NCBI GenBank assembly: GCA_021324915.1
Contig: JAJPIC010000024.1
Location: 62,001-126,000 of the forward strand
DNA: 64,000 nucleotides
Source: Beijerinckiaceae bacterium
Lineage (GTDB): Bacteria; Pseudomonadota; Alphaproteobacteria; Rhizobiales; Beijerinckiaceae
Direction: 5' to 3'
The translations under genes and the position numbers were made by a program. The notes beneath the pieces were generated by a model. It was not told the DNA's origin. It did not search any database and saw nothing but the letters and a program-made list of their open reading frames with translations. Every line of letters starts with the position of its first letter. The stretch's first letter is position 1. This document shows positions 1 to 8,601 of this stretch, in pieces.

Positions 1-64
1 GGCTTTCTCAGCCGCGGACAAGACCATAGATTGCGTTGTCTTTCCCAAGACAGAAATCGCGCCC

Positions 65-1237
65 ATGCAGCCAGCCTATCCCCTCCCGCTTGAAGACGAG
101 CACGCGCTGCGGCTCTTCGGCAATGCTTTTGGATTGCTTGGGCGCGACAAGATCGAGCTGATGTTGCGGCGCAATCTCATCAGGTCTCTCAGCGATCTCG
201 AGCCTTCCCAGGTGCAGCCGGCCAGCCTCGATCTGCGCCTCGGGCCGCGCGCCTACCGGGTGCGCGCCAGCTTTCTGCCGGGCAAGAGCCGGACTGTCGA
301 AGATCAGCTGCGGGCCCTCAAGCCGGACGAGATCAGTCTCAAAGACCGGGGCGCGGTGCTGGAACGCGGCTGCGTCTATGTCATCCCTCTGCTCGAGTCG
401 CTGGAACTCCTCGACAGTATTTCAGCCGTTGCCAACCCGAAGAGCTCGACCGGCCGGCTCGATATTTTCACCCGGCTCATCACCGACGGAAGCGAGACGT
501 TCGACGTCGTCAACCGGGGCTATGCGGGACAACTCTACGCGGAAGTCTCTCCGCGCAGCTTCAGCGTGCGCGTGCGAGAGGGTTCACGCTTGAATCAGAT
601 TCGCTTCCGAACCCTCAATTCGCAACATCTTGCGCGGACCGATTTCGCCATTGAAGATAAAGATCTCAAGGCGCGGCATAAGGAACGCCCGCTGGTCGAC
701 GGCGAACTGAACGTGCGCGGCGGCCTCGTCCTGCGCGTGGCGCTGAGTGCCGAGACGCTCGAGGGCGATATCGTCGGCTACCGTGCCCAGAAACACACCG
801 ACATTATCGATGTGGATCGAGAAGGCGCCTACGACGCCGAGGATTTTTGGGACCCGATCCGCGCCCGGGCAGACAAGCGACTCATTCTCGACCCGGACGA
901 ATTCTATGTCCTCGCCTCGCAAGAGAAGTTGCATATTCCGCGCGACCTTGCGGCGGAAATGGTGCCGATCGATCCCGCGATGGGCGAATTCCGCGTCCAT
1001 TACGCAGGCTTCTTCGATCCGGGATTCGGCTATACCGAAAGCGGCCATCCGGGCAGCCGCGCCGTCCTCGAAGTGCGAAGCCATGAAGTGCCCTTCATCC
1101 TGGAGGACGGGCAAGTGATCGGCCGGCTCGTGTTCGAAAAGATGGCCGAGGCGCCGGATGTGCTTTACGGCCAATCCGGCAGTTCCCATTACCAAGGCCA
1201 GGGGCTGAAACTCTCCAAACATTTCCGCATGCGCTAA
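65..1237 (+). CDS. dcd: 2'-deoxycytidine 5'-triphosphate deaminase, long two-domain form
   Basis: This 390-residue protein is expected to deaminate dCTP to dUTP in the cytosol, feeding dTMP synthesis. It is the long alphaproteobacterial type, about twice the length of the E. coli enzyme, with two dUTPase-like halves. The first half carries the conserved segment VANPKSSTGRLDIFTRLITD (about 122-141), and the second has the matching barrel strands up to the C-terminus (FEKMAEAPDVLYG...). The start ATG is at 65; the 64 bases before it hold no recognisable gene. The neighbour downstream is a short DUF3309 peptide, so no operon is implied. Family assignment is firm; activity is inferred. Confidence 0.9.
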   Translation: MQPAYPLPLEDEHALRLFGNAFGLLGRDKIELMLRRNLIRSLSDLEPSQVQPASLDLRLGPRAYRVRASFLPGKSRTVEDQLRALKPDEISLKDRGAVLERGCVYVIPLLESLELLDSISAVANPKSSTGRLDIFTRLITDGSETFDVVNRGYAGQLYAEVSPRSFSVRVREGSRLNQIRFRTLNSQHLARTDFAIEDKDLKARHKERPLVDGELNVRGGLVLRVALSAETLEGDIVGYRAQKHTDIIDVDREGAYDAEDFWDPIRARADKRLILDPDEFYVLASQEKLHIPRDLAAEMVPIDPAMGEFRVHYAGFFDPGFGYTESGHPGSRAVLEVRSHEVPFILEDGQVIGRLVFEKMAEAPDVLYGQSGSSHYQGQGLKLSKHFRMR

Positions 1238-1342
1238 CAATGTCGCGAACGCGAGGCCGCAGGGCGGAAGCTTCGCTGCATGTCCGTACGACGGAACAGG
1301 ATCGGCAGGCTGGCGTTCCCTCGCCTCAAGGGAGCTGACGCC

Positions 1343-1510
1343 ATGCTTTATACGATCCTGATCATTCTTCTGGTCCTCGCCCTCCTCGGTGGCCTGCCCA
1401 CATGGGGCTATTCTCACGACTGGGGCTATGCGCCTTCCGGCGTGCTCGGACTGCTTCTCATCATCGTGATCATTCTCGCCCTGACAAACCGTCGGGGCAG
1501 AGCGCTTTAA
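1343..1510 (+). CDS. DUF3309 family small membrane protein
   Basis: This 55-residue peptide begins MLYTILIILLVLALLGGLP, is followed by a short Trp/Tyr-rich linker (TWGYSHDWGYAPSG) and has a second hydrophobic stretch (VLGLLLIIVIILALT). That two-segment pattern is typical of the DUF3309 family of proteobacterial small inner-membrane proteins of unknown function. An upstream in-frame ATG at 1280 would add 21 non-conserved basic residues, so the ATG at 1343 is preferred; a GGAG lies about eight bases ahead of it. The function is unknown. Confidence 0.75.
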   Translation: MLYTILIILLVLALLGGLPTWGYSHDWGYAPSGVLGLLLIIVIILALTNRRGRAL

Positions 1511-1521
1511 GCCTTAGAATC

Positions 1522-1569
1522 GATCACGTTCATGCTTTTGGATCGATCCGATCCAAAAGCATCGTGATC
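1522..1569. repeat. Dispersed palindromic element, family A, copy 1
   Basis: This is a 48-base imperfect palindrome running from GATCACG to GTGATC with a core of CTTTTGGATC and its complement. The two arms differ by a three-base bulge (TTC in one arm). The same element recurs at 15764-15811 and 41200-41247 in other intergenic gaps. It lies between the DUF3309 gene and tRNA-Gly. The copies share flanking motifs of the type AGAGCG...TTAGAATC. Confidence 0.8.
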
Positions 1570-1638
1570 GGTGACGCCCGATCGGCGGGACCTTACGATT
1601 CTTGATCGCGCCCGCGCCTTGTCCTAGAGAGGAAGGGC

Positions 1639-1712
1639 GCGGGCGTAGTTCAATGGTAGAACGGCAGCTTCCCAAGCTGCATACGAGGGTTCGATTCCCT
1701 TCGCCCGCTCCA
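1639..1712 (+). tRNA. tRNA-Gly (anticodon CCC)
   Basis: A full cloverleaf can be drawn. The acceptor stem is GCGGGCG with CGCCCGC, the D arm contains TAGTTCAATGGTAGA, the anticodon stem is GCAGC/GCTGC around loop TTCCCAA (anticodon CCC), and the T arm contains GGTTCGATTCC. The discriminator is T, as usual for bacterial tRNA-Gly, and CCA is encoded at 1710-1712. It decodes GGG codons. Confidence 0.96.
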
Positions 1713-1714
1713 GC

Positions 1715-2077
1715 TCAACGCGCCGTCCCGGGCTGCGACTTTTCCTTTTCTTCCGCCTCGAGCAAGGTCGAGAGCATCACGGTCGAATGCGCATAAGCTG
1801 CGCCGGCACGCATTTCCGATGCGACCCAGATCGCCTCCATGAGCTCTTCCGGGCTTGCTCCCGCGCGCAGCGCCGCTTTTGTATGGCCCGTGATGCAATA
1901 GGGACATTGCGTGACATGGGCGACAGCGACCGCAATGATCTGCTTGACCTTCGTGGGCAAAGCTCCGTCGGCAAAGACGGCGGTGCTGAACGCGTCGAAG
2001 GCGGCTTGCTGGTCGGGCGCCAGGTCGCGCCTCTTGCGCGCGGTCTGCGGCGTCGACTGCGGATAGATCGAGGTCAT
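1715..2077 (-). CDS. Carboxymuconolactone decarboxylase / AhpD-like protein
   Basis: This 120-residue protein of the AhpD/CMD fold has the redox-type motif CPYCITGHTKAALRAGAS, with the CxxC and downstream His typical of AhpD-like peroxidase partners. The rest (FSTAVFADGALPTKVKQIIA, followed by AVAVAHVTQ) fits the family's helical core. It probably acts as a small thiol-based antioxidant or alkylhydroperoxidase-like protein. The ATG at 2077 is preferred over an upstream start that adds 19 non-conserved residues. The gene ends two bases beyond the CCA of tRNA-Gly. A small hypothetical gene ends 13 bases upstream of its start, so the two are probably co-transcribed. The true substrate is unknown. 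Confidence 0.85.
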   Translation of the reverse strand: MTSIYPQSTPQTARKRRDLAPDQQAAFDAFSTAVFADGALPTKVKQIIAVAVAHVTQCPYCITGHTKAALRAGASPEELMEAIWVASEMRAGAAYAHSTVMLSTLLEAEEKEKSQPGTAR

Positions 2078-2090
2078 CGCGTCCCCATGC

Positions 2091-2327
2091 TCAGGTTTCT
2101 TCGTGGACGAGCCCGCCGGCCGGATGGCGCGCATCGCCTCGCCGGTTCGCGCGCCGAACGTAGACGATCAGCGCGTCCGGAAGCTGCATCTTGACCTTGA
2201 GGGCCGCAATCAGCGCATCTTCCGCGGCGACGGTGACATGGCCCGCCTTGCCTCGGGCCTTGAATCCGACGGTAAATTGCACCTTGGGCTCCCTGCTTAG
2301 GCTTGGGTAAGCCGGATCTGCGACCAT
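2091..2327 (-). CDS. Small hypothetical protein
   Basis: A 78-residue soluble protein with no signal peptide or membrane segment. I do not recognise the family. The visible core is VQFTVGFKARGKAGHVTVAA, followed by EDALIAALKVKMQLPDALIVYVRRANRRGD. It is placed directly before the AhpD-like gene on the same strand with a 13-base gap, which favours a real two-gene operon. The ATG at 2327 is used rather than the TTG nine bases earlier. Length and composition are plausible for a gene, but the support is limited to context and coding appearance. Confidence 0.5.
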   Translation of the reverse strand: MVADPAYPSLSREPKVQFTVGFKARGKAGHVTVAAEDALIAALKVKMQLPDALIVYVRRANRRGDARHPAGGLVHEET

Positions 2328-2435
2328 CGTTCCCAAATCCTAGCTCGAAACGACCCGGCCCAACAGGCGTTCCTTTCGGCTGCGAAATGGGACAGTCGGC
2401 CGGTGACGCCGATGAGGTTCGCGCACGAAAAAGAG

Positions 2436-2984
2436 ATGGGCAATTCAACGCAACATCCGATCTTCACGATCGGCCATTCGATCTTGCCGATCGCGCGCTT
2501 CATGGCGCTGCTGCATGAAAACGGCATTGAATGTGTCGTCGATATCCGCACCATCGCGCGTTCGCGTCATAATCCGCAATTCAATGCCGAGGCGCTCGCG
2601 GCGGCCTTGGAGGAAGAACGGATCGATTATATCCACCTGCCGGCGCTCGGCGGCTTGAGGCGCCCGCGCAGAGATTCGCCGAACACCGGCTGGCGCAACG
2701 AAAGCTTTCGCGGCTATGCCGATTATATGCAGACCGAGGCGTTCCACGAAGCGCTCGAAGATCTCATCGAGCTTTCTCGGCGCAAGCGCGTCGCGATCAT
2801 GTGCGCGGAAGCCGTCCCCTGGCGCTGCCATCGTTCGCTGGTCGCCGACGCGCTTCTCATCCGCGGCATTCCGGTGATCGATATTTTCGCCGAGGGCAAG
2901 ATAGAGACGCATCGGCTGACGCCCTTCGCCCGCGTCGAAGGAGAGACGATCACCTATCCGCCCGAGCACCCTTCGCTGCTCTAG
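2436..2984 (+). CDS. DUF488 family protein
   Basis: This protein of about 182 residues starts with the DUF488 hallmark FTIGHSILPIARFMALL and continues with VVDIRTIARSRHNPQF, YIHLPALGGLRRPR and the Cys-containing segment IMCAEAVPWRCHRSLVADAL. These are the conserved positions of the family, which is widespread and often linked to DNA or stress contexts but has no settled biochemical role. An ATG at 2403 is also possible; 2436 is closer to the family's usual N-terminus. It stands alone, facing the DUF2478 gene tail-to-tail. Confidence 0.85.
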   Translation: MGNSTQHPIFTIGHSILPIARFMALLHENGIECVVDIRTIARSRHNPQFNAEALAAALEEERIDYIHLPALGGLRRPRRDSPNTGWRNESFRGYADYMQTEAFHEALEDLIELSRRKRVAIMCAEAVPWRCHRSLVADALLIRGIPVIDIFAEGKIETHRLTPFARVEGETITYPPEHPSLL

Positions 2985-3030
2985 CCGAGAGGACATAAGC
3001 TTCTGACTGACGTTCGGCAGCGCGCGAAGT

Positions 3031-3564
3031 TCAGGCCGCTCGCGCAAGCACGCTGCGGCACCAGGCGGCGAGCGTCGCCTCATCGGCCTCGAGCGAAAGC
3101 GCGCCCGGCGCGAGAGCTTGCCAGGCGGCAAGATGTTTCTCCGATACGCTCGTGAGTATCGGCTTGCCGGCGGCCATCGCCGCCTCGAATGCGGCGGATA
3201 ATCCGCGACCCATTGTCTCGAGCTTTCCGTACTTGCTGAGAATGATGACGTCGCCCGTCGAGATCTGTTCGAGGATTGCGGCGCAGGCGGTCTCGACGCC
3301 CTCCGCGTCTATATGGCAGGACGTTCCGTTCGGCGCCGTCTCGAGATAGATGGAATAGCGATTGCCTGAGGTGATGTCGCGCAGAAAGCCGGCATTGCAG
3401 CTACGGCCGGAATGACCATGCGGCTCGGCGACCACGCCGACGGCGCGCGTTCCGCGGCCATGCCAGTCGGCCGCCAACTTGGCGAACAGAGCCTGGACTT
3501 TCGTGCTGTCGGCGCCGACGACTGCTGCAATTTTCGCAAATGGTGAGGTCGTTGCATCCGGCAA
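3031..3564 (-). CDS. DUF2478 family protein (P-loop NTPase-like)
   Basis: This 177-residue protein matches the DUF2478 family, whose members resemble nucleoside-triphosphatase-like proteins and in other genomes often sit near molybdenum or redox genes. Visible motifs are AVVGADSTKVQALF near the N-terminus, CNAGFLRDI, ISTGDVIILSKYGKLETMG and a C-terminal ILTSVSEKHLAAW. The start is TTG at 3564, chosen because a strong AGGAG lies seven bases upstream. It begins three bases after the stop of the SelW-like gene, so the two genes are translationally close and probably work together. The biochemical role is unknown. Confidence 0.8.
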   Translation of the reverse strand: MPDATTSPFAKIAAVVGADSTKVQALFAKLAADWHGRGTRAVGVVAEPHGHSGRSCNAGFLRDITSGNRYSIYLETAPNGTSCHIDAEGVETACAAILEQISTGDVIILSKYGKLETMGRGLSAAFEAAMAAGKPILTSVSEKHLAAWQALAPGALSLEADEATLAAWCRSVLARAA

Positions 3565-3567
3565 GAA

Positions 3568-3867
3568 TTACTCCTTTAGCTCGCGCCGCGCGGGGCGATC
3601 GAGATGGCCGAGATCGCGGCTCGGATCGAGCCGGTCGCGGACCCGCCGCTTGAGCGTTTTTGCATCCGGGAAGCCGCCGTCGGCATTGCGCTCCCAGATC
3701 GTCTCCCCGTCATAGCTGATCGTGAAAACGCCGCCGGTGCCGGGGACAAGCGCCACTTCGGAAAGATCCGTTCCGAATGTCGACAAAAGCTCCTGAGCCA
3801 GCCAGCCGGCGCGCAACAGCCATTGGCATTGGGTGCAATATGTAATGACGATCCGCGGCCCAGTCAT
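3568..3867 (-). CDS. SelT/SelW/SelH (Rdx) family redox protein, Cys form
   Basis: This protein of about 99 residues has the Rdx signature IVITYCTQCQWLLRAGWLAQ, with a CxxC active site where animal selenoproteins W/T/H carry Cys-x-x-Sec. The later segment ALVPGTGGVFTISYDGETIW followed by ERNADGGFPDAKTLKRRVRD is the typical Rdx ending. It is predicted to be a small cytosolic thioredoxin-like protein. An ATG at 3879 is an alternative start. The stop is three bases ahead of the DUF2478 start, so the two genes form a tight operon. Confidence 0.85.
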   Translation of the reverse strand: MTGPRIVITYCTQCQWLLRAGWLAQELLSTFGTDLSEVALVPGTGGVFTISYDGETIWERNADGGFPDAKTLKRRVRDRLDPSRDLGHLDRPARRELKE

Positions 3868-3897
3868 TTGCAACCCCATTCGAGGGCGCTTGCAGCC

Positions 3898-5025
3898 TCA
3901 GCTTTCCGACTCGCCCTGATCTTCGTTCTTGCGCATGACTTCGCGCAAGTTCTGCCAATGTCGCAAGCCCTCATGCGCACCGAGCAGCGCAAGCGCCAGG
4001 ACGAAGGGAATGAGATAATAGATGATGCGGAACAGAAGCAGCGAGGCGAGCAAGTCTTCCTTCGAAGGGACTGGCACGGCCTTCAGCATCGTCGCTTCGA
4101 AGACGCCGATCCCGCCCGGCGCATAGCTCGCGATGCCGAGCGCACAGGCGAAAACATAGATTGCGGCGAAGGTGAAGAAATCGAGCGCCCGCGGCGCCGG
4201 CAGCAGCACGTAGAGCACGCCCGCCGCCGAGCAAAGATCGACCACGCCGAGGATGATCTGCCCGACGGTGAGCTTAAATCCCGGCAGTTCGAGCTTGAAG
4301 CCTTGGATGCGCGTCTTGCGGTGATCGAGCGAGACCCAGACGAGATAAGAGAGCAGGGTCCAGATGACGCCAAAGCCGATCAGCATGTTGAGATGCGGAT
4401 CGAGATGATCGATGTTGCTGATCGTCTGGCCGCGTACCAAAAGGCCGATGCCGATGATCAGCGCCATGCCAAGCCAGTAGGTGACGCCGGCAATCACGGT
4501 GAGGCTCGCGATCTTCGAGGCGGAGAGGCCCGCCTCCGAATAGATCCAATAGCGCACCGTGCCCGCGGTAATCAGCGGAAAGCCGAGCGTGAAACAGATC
4601 GCGTAGCTCGTGAACGAGGCGAGCGCGGTGGTCGGATAGGAAACGCGCTGGCGCAATTGCAGCAAGGCGACGCCGTCGTAGCCGGTCAAGGCGAGGAACG
4701 AGAGGGCGGTCAGGCCCGCAGCGGCTAAGATCTGCGATGTGCTCGTCGCGGCTATCGCATTGCGCAATTCGACGAGATTGATGTGGCTCAGCGTGCGTAC
4801 GAGGACAAATATGGCGAGCGCCGCGATTGCGAAGCTGAAAAAGGCGCCGACGTAAGTCGCGATGCTGCGCCGGCGCCGCTGCTGCTCCTGGTCGCCGCGC
4901 CGCGAAAAGTCGCTGAGCCATGTCTTCAGATTGGCGGGCCTGCGCCGCGACAATGCGCGCCGGCTGGCAGTCCGCTTGGCGTTCTCGGCGTCCTTTTCCA
5001 AGCCCATCAATTTGTCCGGTTTCAT
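3898..5025 (-). CDS. Lysylphosphatidylglycerol synthase TM-region protein (UPF0104-like)
   Basis: This is a 375-residue polytopic inner-membrane protein. A basic N-terminal stretch (ASRRALSRRRPANL) is followed by about eight hydrophobic segments, including FFSFAIAALAIFVLVRTL and FTSYAICFTLGFPLI. The motif ASYAPGGIGVFEATML is the hallmark of the flippase-like domain of MprF. The C-terminal catalytic aminoacyltransferase domain of MprF is missing, so this is a stand-alone membrane domain, possibly a lipid transporter. It ends about 30 bases from the SelW-like gene start but may be transcribed separately. Confidence 0.85.
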   Translation of the reverse strand: MKPDKLMGLEKDAENAKRTASRRALSRRRPANLKTWLSDFSRRGDQEQQRRRRSIATYVGAFFSFAIAALAIFVLVRTLSHINLVELRNAIAATSTSQILAAAGLTALSFLALTGYDGVALLQLRQRVSYPTTALASFTSYAICFTLGFPLITAGTVRYWIYSEAGLSASKIASLTVIAGVTYWLGMALIIGIGLLVRGQTISNIDHLDPHLNMLIGFGVIWTLLSYLVWVSLDHRKTRIQGFKLELPGFKLTVGQIILGVVDLCSAAGVLYVLLPAPRALDFFTFAAIYVFACALGIASYAPGGIGVFEATMLKAVPVPSKEDLLASLLLFRIIYYLIPFVLALALLGAHEGLRHWQNLREVMRKNEDQGESES

Positions 5026-5343
5026 CCGCCGGGTCCTGAGCGATCCATGGTTGGGTTATGCGGTGGGAAAGTGACGGCGGCAAGTGCGCCGCGCTCGGAT
5101 TCGGTGCTTAATTTGGCGAAACAATCGACCATAAGTCATTGATTCAACGGATTGACGCCATTTGTGTTCCCCTGCGGCAATCAGGCGGGGAAGGCGTGCA
5201 ATTCTTTCATACCGCGGCGCGATGGCAACGATTTGGATTTTGAATCTGTAACTTTACGGGAAGAAGGCACGACGCGAAAATGAACTCACAATAAAATGGC
5301 ATGAACCGCTGCGCCTGCTCGACTGACTAAGAAGAGCTTCCTC
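5026..5343. other. Divergent intergenic region, 318 bases
   Basis: The gap separates the divergent UPF0104-like gene and the alpha-2-macroglobulin gene. It must hold both promoters, but I see no clear -35/-10 pair, repeat or small gene in it. Confidence 0.5.
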
Positions 5344-8300
5344 GTGGTTCGCCGCCGACCGGAGATGATCATGCGCGCGCCGCTTTTCTTTTTCGTCATT
5401 GTCCTTTCTTTCCTCTCTTTCGTAGGCGCGGCGCGGGCCGCTTACACCAATACCGATCTCGCGAGCGACGCAATCCGGCTCGAGGCGCAGGTGAAGAAGG
5501 ACGGCGCCGCGCTCGCCAAGACGCCGGTCGCGCAATTGCGCAAAGAGGCGCAGGCGGCGATCGCGGCAAATGACTCGGATGCCGCGTTGAAAGCGCTCTC
5601 CGGCCTGTTGACCGCCAATCCCAAAGACGCTGCTTCGTGGCTTTCCTATTCGCGCGTCGAGTTCACGACCGGAGATTCCGACGATATCGTCTCGAGCGCT
5701 ACCGCGGCAGCTTATCTTGCCTATCTCGATGCGCCGACGAAATCCGATGCCGCCGCGGCTCTCGCTCAAATCGGGGATCTTTACGCCAAGCGCCAGCAAT
5801 GGCGTGCCTCGCTCGACGCCTATAAGGCGAGCCTCGATCTTGCCGATGTCGCGAGCGTGCGCGCGACCTATTCGAAGGAGCGCGAGACTTATGGATTCCG
5901 CATTCTCGACTATAAGATCGACAAGGATGTCGCGACGCCGCGCGTCTGCTTCCAATTCTCAGAGACCTTGGCGAAGGGCCACGTTGATTTTGCCTCTTAT
6001 GTCAGCGTTGCGGGCATGGAAAATCCGGCGATCTCGTCGGAAGAGCAGCAGATTTGCGTCGAAGGCCTGAAACACGGCGAGCATTATTCGATTACGCTGC
6101 GCCAGGGTCTGCCCTCGGCGGTCGGCGAATCGCTGCTGCGCGCGGCGAATTACACGGTCTATATTCGCGATCGCGCACCGCAGGTTCATTTCACCGGCAA
6201 GAACTACGTTCTGCCGCGCGTCGGCCAGCAGGGCATTCCGATCGTCTCCGTCAATACCCAGAAGATCTCCATCAAGATCGTCCGCATCGGCGACCGCAAC
6301 CTCGCTCCGATTGTCCATTCGAGCGATTTTCTCGATCAGCTCTCGTCTTATCAGCTGAAGGACTATGCCGAGAAGCAAGGCGCCAAAGTCTGGTCAGGCT
6401 CTTTGTCGGTCGCAAGCGAGCTCAACAAAGACGTGACGACCGCCTTTCCCGTTATGGAGGCGCTCGGCAAGATCGATGCCGGTATCTACGTGATGACGGC
6501 CGAGCCCGCCGATGCGCAGCTCGCGACGAGCGATGACGAGGCGATCGGCAATAATATCGCAACGCAATGGTTCCTCGTATCCGATATCGGTCTGACCGCT
6601 TTCTCGGGCGGCGACGGCGTGAACGTCTTCGTGCGTTCGCTGACGAGCGCCAGGCCGATTGGCGGGATCTCGCTGCGGCTCATCGCGCGCGACAATGAGA
6701 TTCTCGCGACGAAACAGAGCGGCGAGGATGGGCATGTCCGGTTCGAGCCCGGTCTCGCGCGCGGCACAGGCGGGCAGGCGCCCGGGCTCGTCGTCGCCGA
6801 GGACGGCAAAGGCGATTACGGTTTTCTCGATCTCGAGCAGACCGCCTTCGATCTGACCGATCGCGGCGATGCCGGTCGCGAAGTCAAGCAGCCGCTCGAT
6901 GCGGAAGTCTTTACCGAGCGCGGGGTCTACCGCTCCGGCGAGACGGTGTTCATTACCGCGCTCCTGCGCGACGCGAAGGGGCTTGCCAAGGCGGGCCTGC
7001 CGTTGACGCTCATTGTCGAGCGTCCCGACGGCGTCGAATATCGGCGCGCGCTTGTCGATGATCAGGGCGAAGGAGGGCGCACCTACGCGCTTGCCCTGCT
7101 GCCCTCGAGCGCGAGCGGCACCTGGCGCATTGCGGCCTATGTCGATCCGAAGGGCGAGCCGGTCGGCGAAGCGACCTTTCTTGTCGAAGACTATATGCCG
7201 GAGCGGCTCGACTTCACCTTGAAGGCGGAGCAGCAAGCCGTGCACGCCGGCGATACTGCCGAGATCGATACGCTCGCGCGCTATCTCTATGGCGGGCCGG
7301 GTGCGGGTCTCGAGATCTCCGGCGATCTCACGATGGAGTCGGTGAAAGACAAAGGCCTGCCGGTACTCGAGGGATACGAGGCCGGGCTGCAGGACGAGGA
7401 TTTCCAGCCGGTCAAGAGCGAGATCGCCGAGAAGGCGACGACCGACGCCAAAGGGCAGGCCAAAATCGGCGTGCTCATTCCCGAAACGGACGCAACGCAG
7501 CCGCTCGAAGCCAAGGTCACTTTGCGCGTCGGCGAGCCGGGCGGCCGCGCGGTCGAGCGCAACATTACTCTGCCGATCCTCCCGAAGGGCGGGCTCATCG
7601 GTGTGAAGAAGGATTTCGACACGCTCGGGCAGGGCGCGATCGCCAATTTCGACGTCATCGGCGTCGATCGCAAAGCCAAGCGCGTCGCGCGATCCGGTGT
7701 GACCTGGACCCTCAATGAGATCACCACAGATTATCAATGGTACAATCAGGACGGCCATTGGGGCTTCGAACAGGTGAAGTCCTCGCGCCGCGTCGCCGAC
7801 GGCAAGATCGATCTTGCCCCCGATGCGCCCACGAAGATTTCAGTGCCGGTGGATCTCGGCTTCTATCGGCTCGACGTGAAGAGCAGCGATCCGAACGATG
7901 CGCCGACGAGCGTGACCTTCTCGGTCGGCTGGTCGGGGCAGGCGACGGCCGATACACCCGATCTTCTCGATGTCACGCTCGACAAAGAGGACTATAAGCC
8001 CGGCGATGAGATGAAGCTCAAGATCAATTCGCATTTCGCCGGCTCGGCGACGCTTGCCGTGCTCGGCGACGCATTGAACTTTACCTCGCTCATCGATCTC
8101 AAAAAAGGCGACAATACCGCAAGCGTTCCGGTGAGCGGCGATTGGGGCGCCGGCGCCTATGCGGTCGTCCTTGCGCATCGTCCGCTCGATCAGGCGGCAC
8201 AGCGCATGCCGGGCCGCGCGCTCGGCCTCGCCTGGTTCAGCATTGACGCAGATTCGCACAAGATCGGCATTTCGCTCGGCGTGCCGGACAAAGTGCGCCC

Positions 8301-8601
8301 GCGCGGCCGGCTCAATGTACCGGTCGCCCTGACCGGCCTTGCGCCCGGCGAGGACGCCTATGTCACGGTCGCCGCGGTCGACGTCGGCATTCTCAACCTC
8401 ACCCATTACGAGACGCCGGACCCCAACGATTACTTCTTCGGCCAGCGGCAACTCGGCACGGAGATTCGCGACATTTATGGCCTGCTGATCGATGGCATGC
8501 AGGCACGCGCGGCGAGATCCGCTCGGGCGGCGACCAGGGCGGCGAACTCGAAGGCAACAAGCCGACGCAAGCACCGCTGGCGCTCTTTTCCGGGATCGTG
8601 A
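5344..8601 (+). CDS. Bacterial alpha-2-macroglobulin, N-terminal part (frameshifted)
   Basis: This is the first part of a periplasmic alpha-2-macroglobulin of about 1740 residues, a protease trap that covalently captures invading proteases. A signal peptide is visible (MRAPLFFFVIVLSFLSFVGA, then cleavage near ARA-AYT). Family segments include VFTERGVYRSGETVFITALL and VAAVDVGILNLTHYETPDPN. Translation leaves the family frame near 8500, after ...IYGLLIDGMQ, and the last 30 or so residues before the stop (ARAARSARAATRAANSKATS...) are junk. The family continuation (GTRGEIRSGGDQGGELEG) is in another frame, consistent with one missing G. GTG 5344 or ATG 5365/5371 are possible starts. pbpC follows the second part, as is usual for this class. 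Confidence 0.85.
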   Translation: MVRRRPEMIMRAPLFFFVIVLSFLSFVGAARAAYTNTDLASDAIRLEAQVKKDGAALAKTPVAQLRKEAQAAIAANDSDAALKALSGLLTANPKDAASWLSYSRVEFTTGDSDDIVSSATAAAYLAYLDAPTKSDAAAALAQIGDLYAKRQQWRASLDAYKASLDLADVASVRATYSKERETYGFRILDYKIDKDVATPRVCFQFSETLAKGHVDFASYVSVAGMENPAISSEEQQICVEGLKHGEHYSITLRQGLPSAVGESLLRAANYTVYIRDRAPQVHFTGKNYVLPRVGQQGIPIVSVNTQKISIKIVRIGDRNLAPIVHSSDFLDQLSSYQLKDYAEKQGAKVWSGSLSVASELNKDVTTAFPVMEALGKIDAGIYVMTAEPADAQLATSDDEAIGNNIATQWFLVSDIGLTAFSGGDGVNVFVRSLTSARPIGGISLRLIARDNEILATKQSGEDGHVRFEPGLARGTGGQAPGLVVAEDGKGDYGFLDLEQTAFDLTDRGDAGREVKQPLDAEVFTERGVYRSGETVFITALLRDAKGLAKAGLPLTLIVERPDGVEYRRALVDDQGEGGRTYALALLPSSASGTWRIAAYVDPKGEPVGEATFLVEDYMPERLDFTLKAEQQAVHAGDTAEIDTLARYLYGGPGAGLEISGDLTMESVKDKGLPVLEGYEAGLQDEDFQPVKSEIAEKATTDAKGQAKIGVLIPETDATQPLEAKVTLRVGEPGGRAVERNITLPILPKGGLIGVKKDFDTLGQGAIANFDVIGVDRKAKRVARSGVTWTLNEITTDYQWYNQDGHWGFEQVKSSRRVADGKIDLAPDAPTKISVPVDLGFYRLDVKSSDPNDAPTSVTFSVGWSGQATADTPDLLDVTLDKEDYKPGDEMKLKINSHFAGSATLAVLGDALNFTSLIDLKKGDNTASVPVSGDWGAGAYAVVLAHRPLDQAAQRMPGRALGLAWFSIDADSHKIGISLGVPDKVRPRGRLNVPVALTGLAPGEDAYVTVAAVDVGILNLTHYETPDPNDYFFGQRQLGTEIRDIYGLLIDGMQARAARSARAATRAANSKATSRRKHRWRSFPGS

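Noticed and set aside
3604..4728. 374-codon plus-strand frame opposite the UPF0104-like gene
   Set aside because: It is an Arg/Glu/Asp-rich shadow with no domain; the minus-strand membrane protein is clear.
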